A stretch of DNA of 64,000 nucleotides from Bombella dulcis (GTDB lineage: Bacteria > Pseudomonadota > Alphaproteobacteria > Acetobacterales > Acetobacteraceae). Made by a program: the position numbers and the translations under genes. Shown one piece after another: positions 52,230 to 59,298 of this stretch. How positions within the stretch are numbered: position 1 is the stretch's first letter; the number at the start of each line of letters is the position of its first letter. Below the pieces are notes generated by a model. It did not search any database and was not told the DNA's origin. It was given only the letters and a program-made list of their open reading frames with translations. The DNA is taken from contig NZ_JANIDV010000001.1 of assembly GCF_026385505.1 (NCBI RefSeq), forward strand, positions 680,389-744,388. The letters are read 5' to 3'.

Positions 52230-52594
52230 CCCTTCTCCCCTCTTCTGGTGTTCCATGCTGAAACGGCAGCAGCTGCCAGCGGGTACGTTAATGGTCCGGT
52301 TGCGCAACAGTCGCTGTTAGTGCACTGCACAAAAAATCCCTCTTCTGCTACCGCCTCCGGCGATCTGATCTCAAACAGGCCAGCAGCCTCCCCGCACCAG
52401 GGGCAGTTCTTTATCTGCCCCCCAACCTTCTCTTTGGCTCTGGCGTTCCACTTTTTAACGGACGCCCGTTGATCTGCTCCTTCCGGGCCGAATGTCAGGC
52501 AATTCCGGCAGCGCACCCCCACATGGGGAACATATTCAACGAGTGCTTCATCCGGCGGACAAAACGGGCACGGCTTAACTTTAGACAAAGTCAT
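52226..52594 (-). CDS. Lar-like restriction alleviation protein, two zinc modules
   Basis: A 122-residue protein with two similar zinc-binding halves. Half one: VKPCPFCPPDEALVEY, VRCRNC, then AVKKWNAR-like SVKKWNAR. Half two: NCPWCGEAAGLFEI, FVQCTNSDCCATGP, then AVSAWNTR. The C-P-x-C ... C-x-x-C ... W-N-x-R pattern is that of the Lar family of phages, which modulates host restriction; most members have one such unit. GGAGGT lies eight bases before the ATG. Confidence 0.8.
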   Translation of the reverse strand: MTLSKVKPCPFCPPDEALVEYVPHVGVRCRNCLTFGPEGADQRASVKKWNARAKEKVGGQIKNCPWCGEAAGLFEIRSPEAVAEEGFFVQCTNSDCCATGPLTYPLAAAAVSAWNTRRGEKG

Positions 52595-52785
52595 TATAAA
52601 CGACCTCCATAAAAATATCTTTTAATCTCTAAATAAATAGGAACAAATAATATTGTTATTATAGAAAACATGCCGATAACCACTAATGCATGTATCAAAC
52701 CCGTCTTTATGTTGTCGGTATGCAAGAAAGCCGCCGTAGTGATTGATAACAACGCAACTAACCACAAATATTTTACTACTATCAC
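52594..52785 (-). CDS. Small phage membrane protein 1
   Basis: A 63-residue protein with two hydrophobic helices (YLWLVALLSITTAAFL; ALVVIGMFSIITILFVPIYL) and a basic tail. The start is taken as GTG at 52785, with AAGGAGA seven to eight bases before it and a GTGA overlap with the upstream stop; an ATG at 52806 is possible. AT-rich. Function unknown; it may affect the host membrane or superinfection. Confidence 0.65.
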   Translation of the reverse strand: MIVVKYLWLVALLSITTAAFLHTDNIKTGLIHALVVIGMFSIITILFVPIYLEIKRYFYGGRL

Positions 52786-52967
52786 GCCATTCTCTCCTTC
52801 ACCCATTCATTCAGTTCAGCAGCCCCGATGAGCGGCCAGAGGGTCACACACACCACGGCACTGGTCAGGCCAGGACGGTATCCACTGCTGGTACGCAGCA
52901 TGCTGATGCGCCACAGAATGCCGGGGGTTAGATACCCGGCGATAAGTAGGGATATGATCAGACCCAT
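52782..52967 (-). CDS. Small phage membrane protein 2
   Basis: A 61-residue protein with an N-terminal hydrophobic stretch (MGLIISLLIAGYLTPGILW) and a second one around SAVVCVTLWPLIGAAE, ending NEWVKERMA. GGAGGT precedes the ATG. It overlaps the ATPase gene by 10 bp. No family recognised. Confidence 0.65.
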   Translation of the reverse strand: MGLIISLLIAGYLTPGILWRISMLRTSSGYRPGLTSAVVCVTLWPLIGAAELNEWVKERMA

Positions 52968-54043
52968 GATGGGACCTCCAGATCATCAGTGCCCGAGTGT
53001 GTTGAGGCCTCTGTTCCTCCCAGTTCATCCTCATTGGCTTCGAATGATGCCATCTTGTCTCTAACCGCCTTATCAACCCGCTCTGACAGTCGGGGACGGC
53101 TTGCTCTCAGCTTCTCCCTTAAACCCATGAACCCCTGATCGCTTGTGAGTTTCTGAAGGGCGTCCACTGTTGCCGCATCCTGGATGGCCTCCACCATTTC
53201 ACGAGCTTCCACCATGCTCCTGTCTTCTGGAGGCCTGTCAGTTCCATTTTCCGCCCAGTTTTTCAGGCGGCTCCCCTGCTCTGCGACAATGCACTTCCCG
53301 CTGGGGAATATGTCCCGCAACTCATGATTTAATTTATGGGGCAGGTCATATCGTGGCTGCCCCGGGGTTTCGGGGTGCATGGTCATGGAGCCGGACAGCT
53401 CGAACATGAATGACTTTTCGCAGATTGGCTGGAATCCCATCTGCCTGATCTCATTACGCTCACGGCCTGTCTTGGGGTTGATTACCTTCTCGAACTTGAT
53501 TTTCTCTTGCGCCCGCAGGCAGAAAATCAGATGTGTTCTGGTCTGGATAAGCCTCGCCATCATGCGCTTGTGCTGCTGCTTGGGCTTTTTCCAGCTTGGG
53601 GCCGTCATGGCTTCGAATTTCCACTGCTGGAAATTGCCATTACGATCAGTCGCTGCTGACATTGCGGCTTCCTCCGCCATATCAGAGCATCCGCCTTCCC
53701 CATCCCACTCATGGCTCATGCTGTCGATTACGATAACCGTCGCCCCGGCCTTCTCGGCGGCCCGTATCGCTTCGATATAGCGCATCGGCTCAAAAGGAGG
53801 CTGGAAGTCAACATGGAGGAAATCAAACGTACCTTTGGAAGGGTCCGCCTTCTGGCCGGGATGCGGAGCATAATGAAGGGCACGCCCCGCCTCGGTATCA
53901 ATGACGGCAATCTTGCCATCCTTACCTTTGATCCCCTCGGCCAATGTCAGAGCCGAGAATGTCTTCCCGGAACCAGAAGCCCCAGCGATACCAAACAGAA
54001 GACCAATCTTTTCCCGAACGGCCGGTTTAATCGTAAAGCTCAT
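52958..54043 (-). CDS. Phage RecA-like P-loop ATPase (AAA_24 type)
   Basis: A 361-residue ATPase. P-loop GIAGASGSGKTFSALTLAEG near residues 18-36 and Walker B VIVIDSMSHEWDGEGG near 100-115 fit the phage AAA_24 group of RecA-fold proteins. The C-terminal third ends in an acidic tail. The stop of the exonuclease-like gene overlaps its start by four bases, so the two probably act together in recombination or DNA end processing, in place of a RecT/Beta annealase. Confidence 0.85.
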   Translation of the reverse strand: MSFTIKPAVREKIGLLFGIAGASGSGKTFSALTLAEGIKGKDGKIAVIDTEAGRALHYAPHPGQKADPSKGTFDFLHVDFQPPFEPMRYIEAIRAAEKAGATVIVIDSMSHEWDGEGGCSDMAEEAAMSAATDRNGNFQQWKFEAMTAPSWKKPKQQHKRMMARLIQTRTHLIFCLRAQEKIKFEKVINPKTGRERNEIRQMGFQPICEKSFMFELSGSMTMHPETPGQPRYDLPHKLNHELRDIFPSGKCIVAEQGSRLKNWAENGTDRPPEDRSMVEAREMVEAIQDAATVDALQKLTSDQGFMGLREKLRASRPRLSERVDKAVRDKMASFEANEDELGGTEASTHSGTDDLEVPSWV

Positions 54044-54939
54044 GCCGCATCTCCAAATTCTGCCAGAATATCATCCCTTATCTCCTGCTCTTCCTGCTCA
54101 TTAATGAGCCATGCAGGGGCCTCCACGTGGGCCATGTGAGGATATCCGGGCCATTCCCCGCTCTTCATGCACTCGCTCCAGATACGGATTGCACGGCTGA
54201 CATTCTCATCCGCCACATGACGGAGACTTGGAGCCGGGGTGAGAACAGAAACAGCGTAAGGAGCGTTCATCTCCACTACGATGAACCGCATTGGCTCTGG
54301 CGTAATGCCCCGTATTGCCTTCATGCCACGAGCATAAAAACGGTCCTGCGTGCGGTATTCCCTTGCAAGGGAACGGCTCCATTCCTGGGGCGATGCGCTC
54401 TTGGTCGTGCCTTTGAGATCAAATAACGGTGCTCTGGGGTCGTCAGGAAGGAAATCAACCATCCCACGGCACCAGATGTCCCTTTCCCGCCATGCGATAA
54501 CAGCCTCTGACTGACCCTGACCGAAAAATGCGGCACAATCCTCTCTCTTCATAAGCTGATCACGAGCCGCCTCAGCACACGCCAGAACTGCTTCATACTC
54601 ATACTCCAGAAGGACAATTTTCCCCTCTGCCTGTGCGGCGTCCCGTTCTTCCCTGGCGATTTTGCTTTTGTAATCCCTAAAAGGCAGGTGGGCGATATCC
54701 GCTCCCTTCCCCAGAATTAGCCTGTGCAATGCCGATCCTTTCTGCATTGGCTTCGTCGGCTTGGAATCATCTGTCCTGTCAATATTCAGGCGAGGATGTC
54801 TGAACCGTGCATGGAGTGGGCTTTGATCTAGTAGAACCTTGGCGATTGAATTGGACAGGCTGGCCACCGGGCACGGGTCCGCATGGTATTGCTCGCTCGT
54901 TAGGTTGTAGATGCCGGGATCGACGATCTTACTCATCAC
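54040..54939 (-). CDS. PD-(D/E)XK exonuclease-like protein (RecE/DUF3799 type)
   Basis: A 299-residue nuclease-like protein. GIYNLTSEQYHADPCPVASL at the start and SNSIAKVLLDQSPLHARFRH follow the DUF3799/RecE C-terminal nuclease family. The catalytic set is seen in MVDFLPDD and LFDLKGT (D and DxK), with a later Gln/Tyr-rich helix (YRTQDRFYARGMKA). It likely trims dsDNA ends for phage recombination. Overlaps with genes on both sides. Confidence 0.85.
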   Translation of the reverse strand: MMSKIVDPGIYNLTSEQYHADPCPVASLSNSIAKVLLDQSPLHARFRHPRLNIDRTDDSKPTKPMQKGSALHRLILGKGADIAHLPFRDYKSKIAREERDAAQAEGKIVLLEYEYEAVLACAEAARDQLMKREDCAAFFGQGQSEAVIAWRERDIWCRGMVDFLPDDPRAPLFDLKGTTKSASPQEWSRSLAREYRTQDRFYARGMKAIRGITPEPMRFIVVEMNAPYAVSVLTPAPSLRHVADENVSRAIRIWSECMKSGEWPGYPHMAHVEAPAWLINEQEEQEIRDDILAEFGDAA

Positions 54940-55901
54940 TCACCCTCCTTAAGCCATTCTTTTGCCCGCAGGCGGGCAAGCTTGATCAGAAGGCGGTATT
55001 CGTCACCGTATCTATTACTTCCGTGTTTTCTCCGAACAGCATCTTCAAACTCTGATAGGGTTCCAGAAAAACACCCCCTGTTCACAGAAACCCCGTTCTC
55101 TGTGCGGAATATTGTGAGAACGCCGCATTCTGATCCAACAGGGCTAACGAAAAAATAATCCGTTTTTCTAGAAATGCGGGCATTCCCGGACACCTTGGCG
55201 GCCCCGAACACCATGGCATACCCGTACACCTCGGCATTCCCGTACACCTTGGCGGCCCCGAACACCATGGCATACCCGTACACCTCGGCATTCCCGTACA
55301 CCTCGGCATCACCGGACACCTTGGCATTCCCGGACACCTCGGCATTCCCGTACACCTCGGCATCACCGGACACCTTGGCATTCCCGGACACCTCGGCATT
55401 CCCGTACACCTCGGCATTCCCGGACACCTTGGCATTCCCGGACACCTCGGCATCACCGGACACCTTGGCATTCCCGGACACCTCGGCATTCCCGTACACC
55501 TCGGCATCACTGGACACCTTGGCATTCCCGGACACCTCGGCATCCCCGGAAACCTCGGCATCCCCGAACACCTGGGCATTCCCGAAAACCCTGGCATTCC
55601 CGGACACCTCGGCATTCCAGAACACCTTGGCATCCCCGAAAACCTCGGCATTCCCGAACACCTTGGCATTCCCGAACACCCTGGCATTCCCGGACACCTC
55701 GGCATCCCCGAACACACAGGCATCCTCGCAGATCCACGCATTGCCTGATTGATCAAGGTTAAATTCTGATTCTGCGTATCCGCCTAAATCACCCCGTGAA
55801 ACCCCGGCAGACGCTATGTCGACGAGTGCCCGAATACGGTGCAGAGTGCGCCCTTCGAAACTTATTGTCTCGTCCGTCAGTTCGTATTTTTTCTCGCTCA
55901 T
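54936..55901 (-). CDS. Hexapeptide-repeat (beta-helix) phage protein
   Basis: A 321-residue protein in three parts. The N-terminal part (YELTDETISFEGRTLHRIRA, GDLGGYAESEFNLDQSGNAW) is of a type seen in many phages. Residues 53-244 are 32 consecutive six-residue units, G-N/D-A-E/K-V-S/Y/F, predicted to wind into a beta-helix with about one turn per three units. A ~75-residue C-terminal cap follows, ending in a charged helix (RLLIKLARLRAKEWLKEGE). No cysteine-rich or enzymatic motif. Function unknown; possible protein- or DNA-mimicking surface. Overlaps with the nuclease gene by four bases. Confidence 0.82.
   Translation of the reverse strand: MSEKKYELTDETISFEGRTLHRIRALVDIASAGVSRGDLGGYAESEFNLDQSGNAWICEDACVFGDAEVSGNARVFGNAKVFGNAEVFGDAKVFWNAEVSGNARVFGNAQVFGDAEVSGDAEVSGNAKVSSDAEVYGNAEVSGNAKVSGDAEVSGNAKVSGNAEVYGNAEVSGNAKVSGDAEVYGNAEVSGNAKVSGDAEVYGNAEVYGYAMVFGAAKVYGNAEVYGYAMVFGAAKVSGNARISRKTDYFFVSPVGSECGVLTIFRTENGVSVNRGCFSGTLSEFEDAVRRKHGSNRYGDEYRLLIKLARLRAKEWLKEGE
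55170..55745. repeat. Tandem 18-bp coding repeat array
   Basis: The DNA behind the hexapeptide protein: 32 units of 18 bp, with near-exact 54-bp higher-order blocks (for example the paired GYAMVF-GAAKV blocks at about 55185-55300). The 18-bp period leaves long stop-free frames on both strands, which are not genes. The array can change length by recombination or slippage. Confidence 0.93.
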
Positions 55902-56026
55902 CTTGCTCCTCCCTTTTCACTGGAGCATGCGGGCGTATGAACGGGTTTTCCCGCAACTTCGTGGCAGGCGACAATTCCCTGAGCCCCAAGGGCACAAATA
56001 AGTATGATGAAAAACACCTTTTCCAT
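55898..56026 (-). CDS. Tiny exported phage peptide
   Basis: A 42-residue product with an N-terminal signal-like stretch (MEKVFFIILICALGAQGIVA), then a short tail with two cysteines. GGGGGAG lies six bases before the ATG. Its start overlaps the upstream stop (TGATG) and its stop overlaps the repeat-protein start (ATGA), so translation is coupled on both sides. Function unknown. Confidence 0.65.
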   Translation of the reverse strand: MEKVFFIILICALGAQGIVACHEVAGKPVHTPACSSEKGGAR

Positions 56027-56217
56027 CAGAACTCCCCCGCTCTCACAGCCCGAGCCTCATCGAGGAGCATCGCTGCGATCTCTTCTGCTCTCTGCGCCTT
56101 CTGGAGGTCGCCTCGACTAACGTAAATCAGTCCATCATGAATGACCTGCGATGCCAACTTGCGCAGCCGCCGCGCTTCGATTTTGGACACATCTCTCCCA
56201 TTTGCATCTTTCAGCAT
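56026..56217 (-). CDS. Small phage protein, unknown
   Basis: A 63-residue helical, charged protein (MLKDANGRDVSKIEARRLRK, LQKAQRAEEIAAMLLDEARA). No family recognised. It belongs to the leftward early operon by orientation and junction overlap. Confidence 0.6.
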   Translation of the reverse strand: MLKDANGRDVSKIEARRLRKLASQVIHDGLIYVSRGDLQKAQRAEEIAAMLLDEARAVRAGEF

Positions 56218-56258
56218 CTCAAAAAATCCTCAGTTTATTGGGTAGTTCTAACTAGCGG

Positions 56259-56582
56259 TTACGCCGCTTCACTCTTCCGGTTATAATCGTGGCGTTGCCT
56301 TATAGCGTCTTCACGCCGCTTAACTTCCGTTACGCCCGTATCGTCTTCGTCGATACAATCGCTTAACTTGCCTCTCAGCTTATCAAGCGCATCGAACGCC
56401 ACGTACGCTTCATCTTCCAGGCACTCATTCAGCCAGTCATTCTTGTCCAGAACGTCAGCTGTACGGCTGATCAGGGCAAGAACGGCACGCTTTGAAGGAT
56501 TACGGCCATTCTCGACACGCTCCAGAAGGCCGTTGTCAGTCGGGTGGTTCTGGTGGGCGATCTGCTCGGAGATAAGGCTCAT
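56259..56582 (-). CDS. Small phage protein, unknown
   Basis: A 107-residue soluble, acidic and helical protein. Its first part (ISEQIAHQNHPTDNGLLERV, NGRNPSKRAVLALISRTADV) could be a helical DNA-binding or adaptor segment, but no signature is firm. It overlaps the stop of the 91-residue gene upstream by four bases. Confidence 0.6.
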   Translation of the reverse strand: MSLISEQIAHQNHPTDNGLLERVENGRNPSKRAVLALISRTADVLDKNDWLNECLEDEAYVAFDALDKLRGKLSDCIDEDDTGVTEVKRREDAIRQRHDYNRKSEAA

Positions 56583-56854
56583 GGCTTATTCCCCGCACGT
56601 ACTGAAAGGCCAGCCAGGGCATCGGACAGTGCCGCCGTGTTGAAAGGCCCTATCGCCGGGAACGACGCCTCGGTAATCGTCTCGTTGCGCTCATATGGGT
56701 AGGTCAAGCTGTCAATCAGGGTATCGATGGCCAGAATTGCCTGCCTCAGATCGTCCCGCTCGGCCAGTGTCAGACCCGTACCATCAGAGACAATCTCCAG
56801 CTCGTCGTGGGCCGCCCTCAGTCGGGACAGGGCTGCGCTCCTGTTGTTTTCCAC
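56579..56854 (-). CDS. Small phage protein, first gene of leftward operon
   Basis: A 91-residue helical protein (MENNRSAALSRLRAAHDELE, LTLAERDDLRQAILAIDTLI). No family recognised. GGAGGTGACGAGGTGG lies before its ATG. It is the first gene after the palindromic operators at 56893-56944, so it should be expressed soon after derepression. Confidence 0.62.
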   Translation of the reverse strand: MENNRSAALSRLRAAHDELEIVSDGTGLTLAERDDLRQAILAIDTLIDSLTYPYERNETITEASFPAIGPFNTAALSDALAGLSVRAGNKP

Positions 56855-56892
56855 CTCGTCACCTCCGTGTTTGTGTGGTGTCTGAGGTAGAC

Positions 56893-56944
56893 TTTTGCCT
56901 ATTTGGATAAAACAAGCAAGGCATTTTTTGCCTTTTTGGCAATT
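56893..56944. promoter_or_regulatory. Operator cluster for the leftward early promoter
   Basis: Two elements of the TTTTGCC-N5-GGCAAAA type. At 56926-56944, TTTTGCC-TTTTT-GGCAA is a perfect inner palindrome; at 56893-56911, TTTTGCC-TATTT-GGATAAA is a degenerate copy. An AAGGCA-TTTTT-TGCCTT palindrome (56918-56934) overlaps the first. They lie 40-90 bp upstream of the first leftward gene and match the site at 57884, so the S24 repressor or the Cro-like protein probably binds here. Confidence 0.75.
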
Positions 56945-56967
56945 TTTATGCTTTGCGTGTTGCCATA

Positions 56968-56997
56968 GAAAAAGCCGCCCACAAGGAAGGCGGCTTT
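56968..56997 (-). terminator. Terminator after the repressor gene
   Basis: Minus-strand stem AAAGCCGCC / GGCGGCTTT with a T run, 27 bp after the repressor stop and before the operator cluster. It isolates the repressor transcript from the leftward operon. Confidence 0.88.
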
Positions 56998-57023
56998 AAT
57001 GAGAAAATTATTAACTTACCTTG

Positions 57024-57821
57024 TCAGAAGGTGGCTCTCAGCCGTGTCTTTATCATACCGACTACAAGACTTTTTATCTGAATCTCAGGGATACCGGCAT
57101 TATCTGGCGTCTCGAGATCAGGCGCCTTGAGTATGATTGGCTGCTGGAAATTAGGGTCTGTACTCTGCGGCCATAAACATGCCGAACCGTCATCAAGAAT
57201 CTGCAACGCTTTTACCGTCGCTTCAACCCCCGGCCCATACGAATCACGACGACGGACCACTACAAAGTCCCCTGTCTCAGGAGGTCGCCCCAGCTCCGAG
57301 TAGTCAATAACGCACACGACCGAACCATCAGGGAAAACACGGTTCATACTCTGCCCCTTCACTTCTAGGGCATATCTGTTCAGAGATGCAGGATATCCAT
57401 CGTCCGTAGGGTAGCTGACAGAATAACGCTCATCGTCAGGCACCTCTAACGCCTCAGAAAACACCCCGGCCTGCACTGCCCCTATTACTGGGATCAATCG
57501 TATTTTTACCCCAGGAATTCGCTTGACGGAGGCTCCTTTAGGAAGAGGACCCTTCCACTCTACATTGTGCAGGGCAAAATATTCGGGGCACGGCTCCTTC
57601 ACGTAGAGATGCCCAACATCTTCGGCAGGGAACCCGAATGCCTTCCAGAGGCGGATAGCGACCTCAAGCTGTAATTTACGCTCTCCGTTCGCCGGGCGCC
57701 ATATCCCTGTTGGAGGCAATCCGACAGCGGCCCCCGCTTCTTCGTATGTCATCCCTAGCGCAACCAGATAGGAACGCAGGTGATTCGGATGAGGTTGCTG
57801 GGTATTTCTCGTTTTTCTCAT
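57024..57821 (-). CDS. CI-like repressor, S24 peptidase family
   Basis: A 265-residue phage repressor. N-terminal helix-turn-helix (LRSYLVALGMTYEEAGAAVG, LPPTGIWRPANGERKLQLEV) and C-terminal LexA/CI-type autoprotease. The cleavage site is likely the Ala-Gly in GAVQAGVFSEA; the catalytic serine lies in EVKGQSMNRVFPDGS and the lysine in EATVKAL. The start at 57821 follows TTGGAGA. It is divergent from the Cro-like gene with a 19-bp operator in between, so SOS-triggered self-cleavage should induce the phage. Confidence 0.9.
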   Translation of the reverse strand: MRKTRNTQQPHPNHLRSYLVALGMTYEEAGAAVGLPPTGIWRPANGERKLQLEVAIRLWKAFGFPAEDVGHLYVKEPCPEYFALHNVEWKGPLPKGASVKRIPGVKIRLIPVIGAVQAGVFSEALEVPDDERYSVSYPTDDGYPASLNRYALEVKGQSMNRVFPDGSVVCVIDYSELGRPPETGDFVVVRRRDSYGPGVEATVKALQILDDGSACLWPQSTDPNFQQPIILKAPDLETPDNAGIPEIQIKSLVVGMIKTRLRATF

Positions 57822-57883
57822 GACTGATTTTCTCCAAAGTGGAAAAAATATCTTTACCCAGACAGACAAAATTTCTTGATTAA

Positions 57884-57902
57884 TTTTGCCATTTAGGCAA
57901 AA
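57884..57902. promoter_or_regulatory. Operator between repressor and Cro-like genes
   Basis: TTTTGCC-ATTTA-GGCAAAA, a perfect 7+5+7 palindrome ending 7 bp before the Cro-like ATG. It matches the two elements at 56893-56944, giving two control regions on either side of the repressor gene, like lambda OR and OL. Confidence 0.85.
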
Positions 57903-57909
57903 TGCCTCC

Positions 57910-58146
57910 ATGAAACTATCCGAATATATGGAGGCGGAAAGCCTCACCCCAGCCGATGTGGCTCAGAAAATCGGGGTCCAGTCTGTGGCGACGATCTACC
58001 GATATACGGCAGGAACGAGGAGGCCATCCTCAAAAATGCTGCGTCGCATCCATGAATTCACCAACGGGGCCGTGACGGCGAACGATTTTTTCCATGCCCC
58101 GCCCCCACCCAGAGGAGCGCATCATGAGCGGATACGCACGCTATAG
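57910..58146 (+). CDS. Cro-like helix-turn-helix regulator
   Basis: A 78-residue protein with a lambda-Cro/XRE-like helix-turn-helix (MKLSEYMEAESLTPADVAQK, GVQSVATIYRYTAGTRRPSS). The start at 57910 is chosen over an upstream ATG because it fits the fold and the operator ends just before it. First gene of the rightward operon; expected to compete with the repressor for the same operators. Confidence 0.82.
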   Translation: MKLSEYMEAESLTPADVAQKIGVQSVATIYRYTAGTRRPSSKMLRRIHEFTNGAVTANDFFHAPPPPRGAHHERIRTL

Positions 58147-58618
58147 CCCGTCAGAAAAGAGCCTAGAATTGGCAATTGATTACCTAAAATACGCTCAATC
58201 AGATGTAATGAGCATTGTTAGGGTTGCGGCAATTTTCGACGCATACCTGTTAGGTGAACTGGTTGTCGGGATAAAATTGGAAGAACTGGGCACCTTCCCA
58301 GAGATACGAACGCTCAAAACTAATAAAGAGCGAGCAGATTTTTTCGGTCCCGAACCTGAAGATAGCTTCGTAGAAAGCCCTGCGATTGCCGGAAAGACGC
58401 GTGAGAATCCTACTCCATGCTCAAAAGGTGAGGAATCGGCTTGTGATGATCAAGTGGGGGGATCCACTGAGCTGGCTAAAACCTTCATCAGGAGCCTGCC
58501 TGACCCAGAATTAGAGCAGCTCAATTTTGGACTTCGGACAGAACATCTCGCCGACCTAATGGGCAAACTAGCTCATGCGGAAATTCAACGACGCATCAAG
58601 AGCCGGAGCGCATCATGA
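58124..58618 (+). CDS. Unknown phage early protein, C-terminal module shared with next gene
   Basis: A 164-residue protein. AGAGGAG lies before the ATG at 58124, which overlaps the Cro-like gene. The N-terminal half is hydrophobic-helical (LELAIDYLKYAQSDVMSIVR) and the last ~50 residues (LAKTFIRSLPDPELEQLNFG, LMGKLAHAEIQRRIK) resemble the C-terminus of the next gene, suggesting duplication. No family recognised. AT-rich in the middle. Confidence 0.6.
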   Translation: MSGYARYSPSEKSLELAIDYLKYAQSDVMSIVRVAAIFDAYLLGELVVGIKLEELGTFPEIRTLKTNKERADFFGPEPEDSFVESPAIAGKTRENPTPCSKGEESACDDQVGGSTELAKTFIRSLPDPELEQLNFGLRTEHLADLMGKLAHAEIQRRIKSRSAS

Positions 58619-59298
58619 GTCTCAGTGAAAAAACACGTCTTGAGCTATTGGAGCTAACGTTCCAGTTCATCACGGACAATTACCGCATAAATGGGGAACG
58701 AATTGAAACTGCCCGCCAAGTTGCCGAATTCTACAGGGTATTAGAGGAAGTCCTTTCTCTTAATCTCGCTTCCCGCAAACTTGGAAAAATTAGGCAACCT
58801 TCCCCTTTTTCTTTTTGGATCAGCGAGAGGGCCTTCGTTCCGTTCTGCTTCCTCAATAAGGGAATTGGCACGCTCCAAAAGCTCATTTGCAGAAACTTTC
58901 TCGCTTTGATTTTTCAAAAATTCTGCCAAGGCAATGACGGTTCGCATTCTTTCGTAAGAAACAGTCACTATGCATCTCCTTCTTCTGATGAACAGCACCC
59001 CACGGACTCGCACTCCGAAGGGCACCCAGGATGCGTATCAGCTTCCACTGAGCAGCAGGTAGAGCTGGAAGAGCAGGACAGCCATGAACGGCTGGAAACG
59101 TCCGTCAGCCCATTCATCAAACGACTCTCTGATGCTGACCTCGCCGCCATCAATGCCGGTGCGGTCCCGAAATCGCTCATGAAGCTGCTGGGTCGTGTTG
59201 CCTACAACGAAATCGAACGCCGGAGGGTCGAAGAACCCGGGGCCGACATCGGATACGGGTACACTGGCAGCCCCGACCCAGGGGAGGTGGGCGCATAA
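58615..59298 (+). CDS. Unknown phage early protein, possibly interrupted by an antisense gene
   Basis: A 227-residue frame with an ATGA start coupling. Residues 1-45 (LELLELTFQFITDNYRINGE) and about 160-215 (VSPFIKRLSDADLAAINAGA, LLGRVAYNEIERRRVEEPG) look like true protein, and the latter resembles the previous gene. The middle (about 46-120; PSPFSFWISERAFVPFCFLN) is odd, Phe/Cys/Ser-rich and coincides with a well-formed minus-strand gene. It may be an insertion that happens to keep the frame open. Confidence 0.5.
   Translation: MSLSEKTRLELLELTFQFITDNYRINGERIETARQVAEFYRVLEEVLSLNLASRKLGKIRQPSPFSFWISERAFVPFCFLNKGIGTLQKLICRNFLALIFQKFCQGNDGSHSFVRNSHYASPSSDEQHPTDSHSEGHPGCVSASTEQQVELEEQDSHERLETSVSPFIKRLSDADLAAINAGAVPKSLMKLLGRVAYNEIERRRVEEPGADIGYGYTGSPDPGEVGA
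58741..58968 (-). CDS. Small antisense gene nested in a rightward ORF
   Basis: A 75-residue product starting at GTG (VTVSYERMRTVIALAEFLKN) with AGGAG seven bases upstream. It is helical and Lys/Arg-rich near the end (PLADPKRKRGRLPNFSKFAG). It lies wholly inside the ORF at 58615, on the other strand, where the sense translation is least protein-like. Alternative ATG at 58947. No family recognised; could be a regulator expressed in lysogeny. Confidence 0.5.
   Translation of the reverse strand: MTVSYERMRTVIALAEFLKNQSEKVSANELLERANSLIEEAERNEGPLADPKRKRGRLPNFSKFAGSEIKRKDFL

Noticed and set aside
55170..55745. Regular repeats that might suggest a CRISPR array
   Set aside because: Units are contiguous 18-bp coding repeats without unique spacers, inside a protein gene, and no cas gene is present.
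55082..55756. Long Pro/Met/Cys-rich and Thr/Pro/Ala-rich ORFs in other frames and on the plus strand of the repeat array
   Set aside because: They arise because an 18-bp repeat without stops keeps several frames open. The minus-strand hexapeptide frame alone has coherent non-repeat ends, start coupling and a ribosome site.
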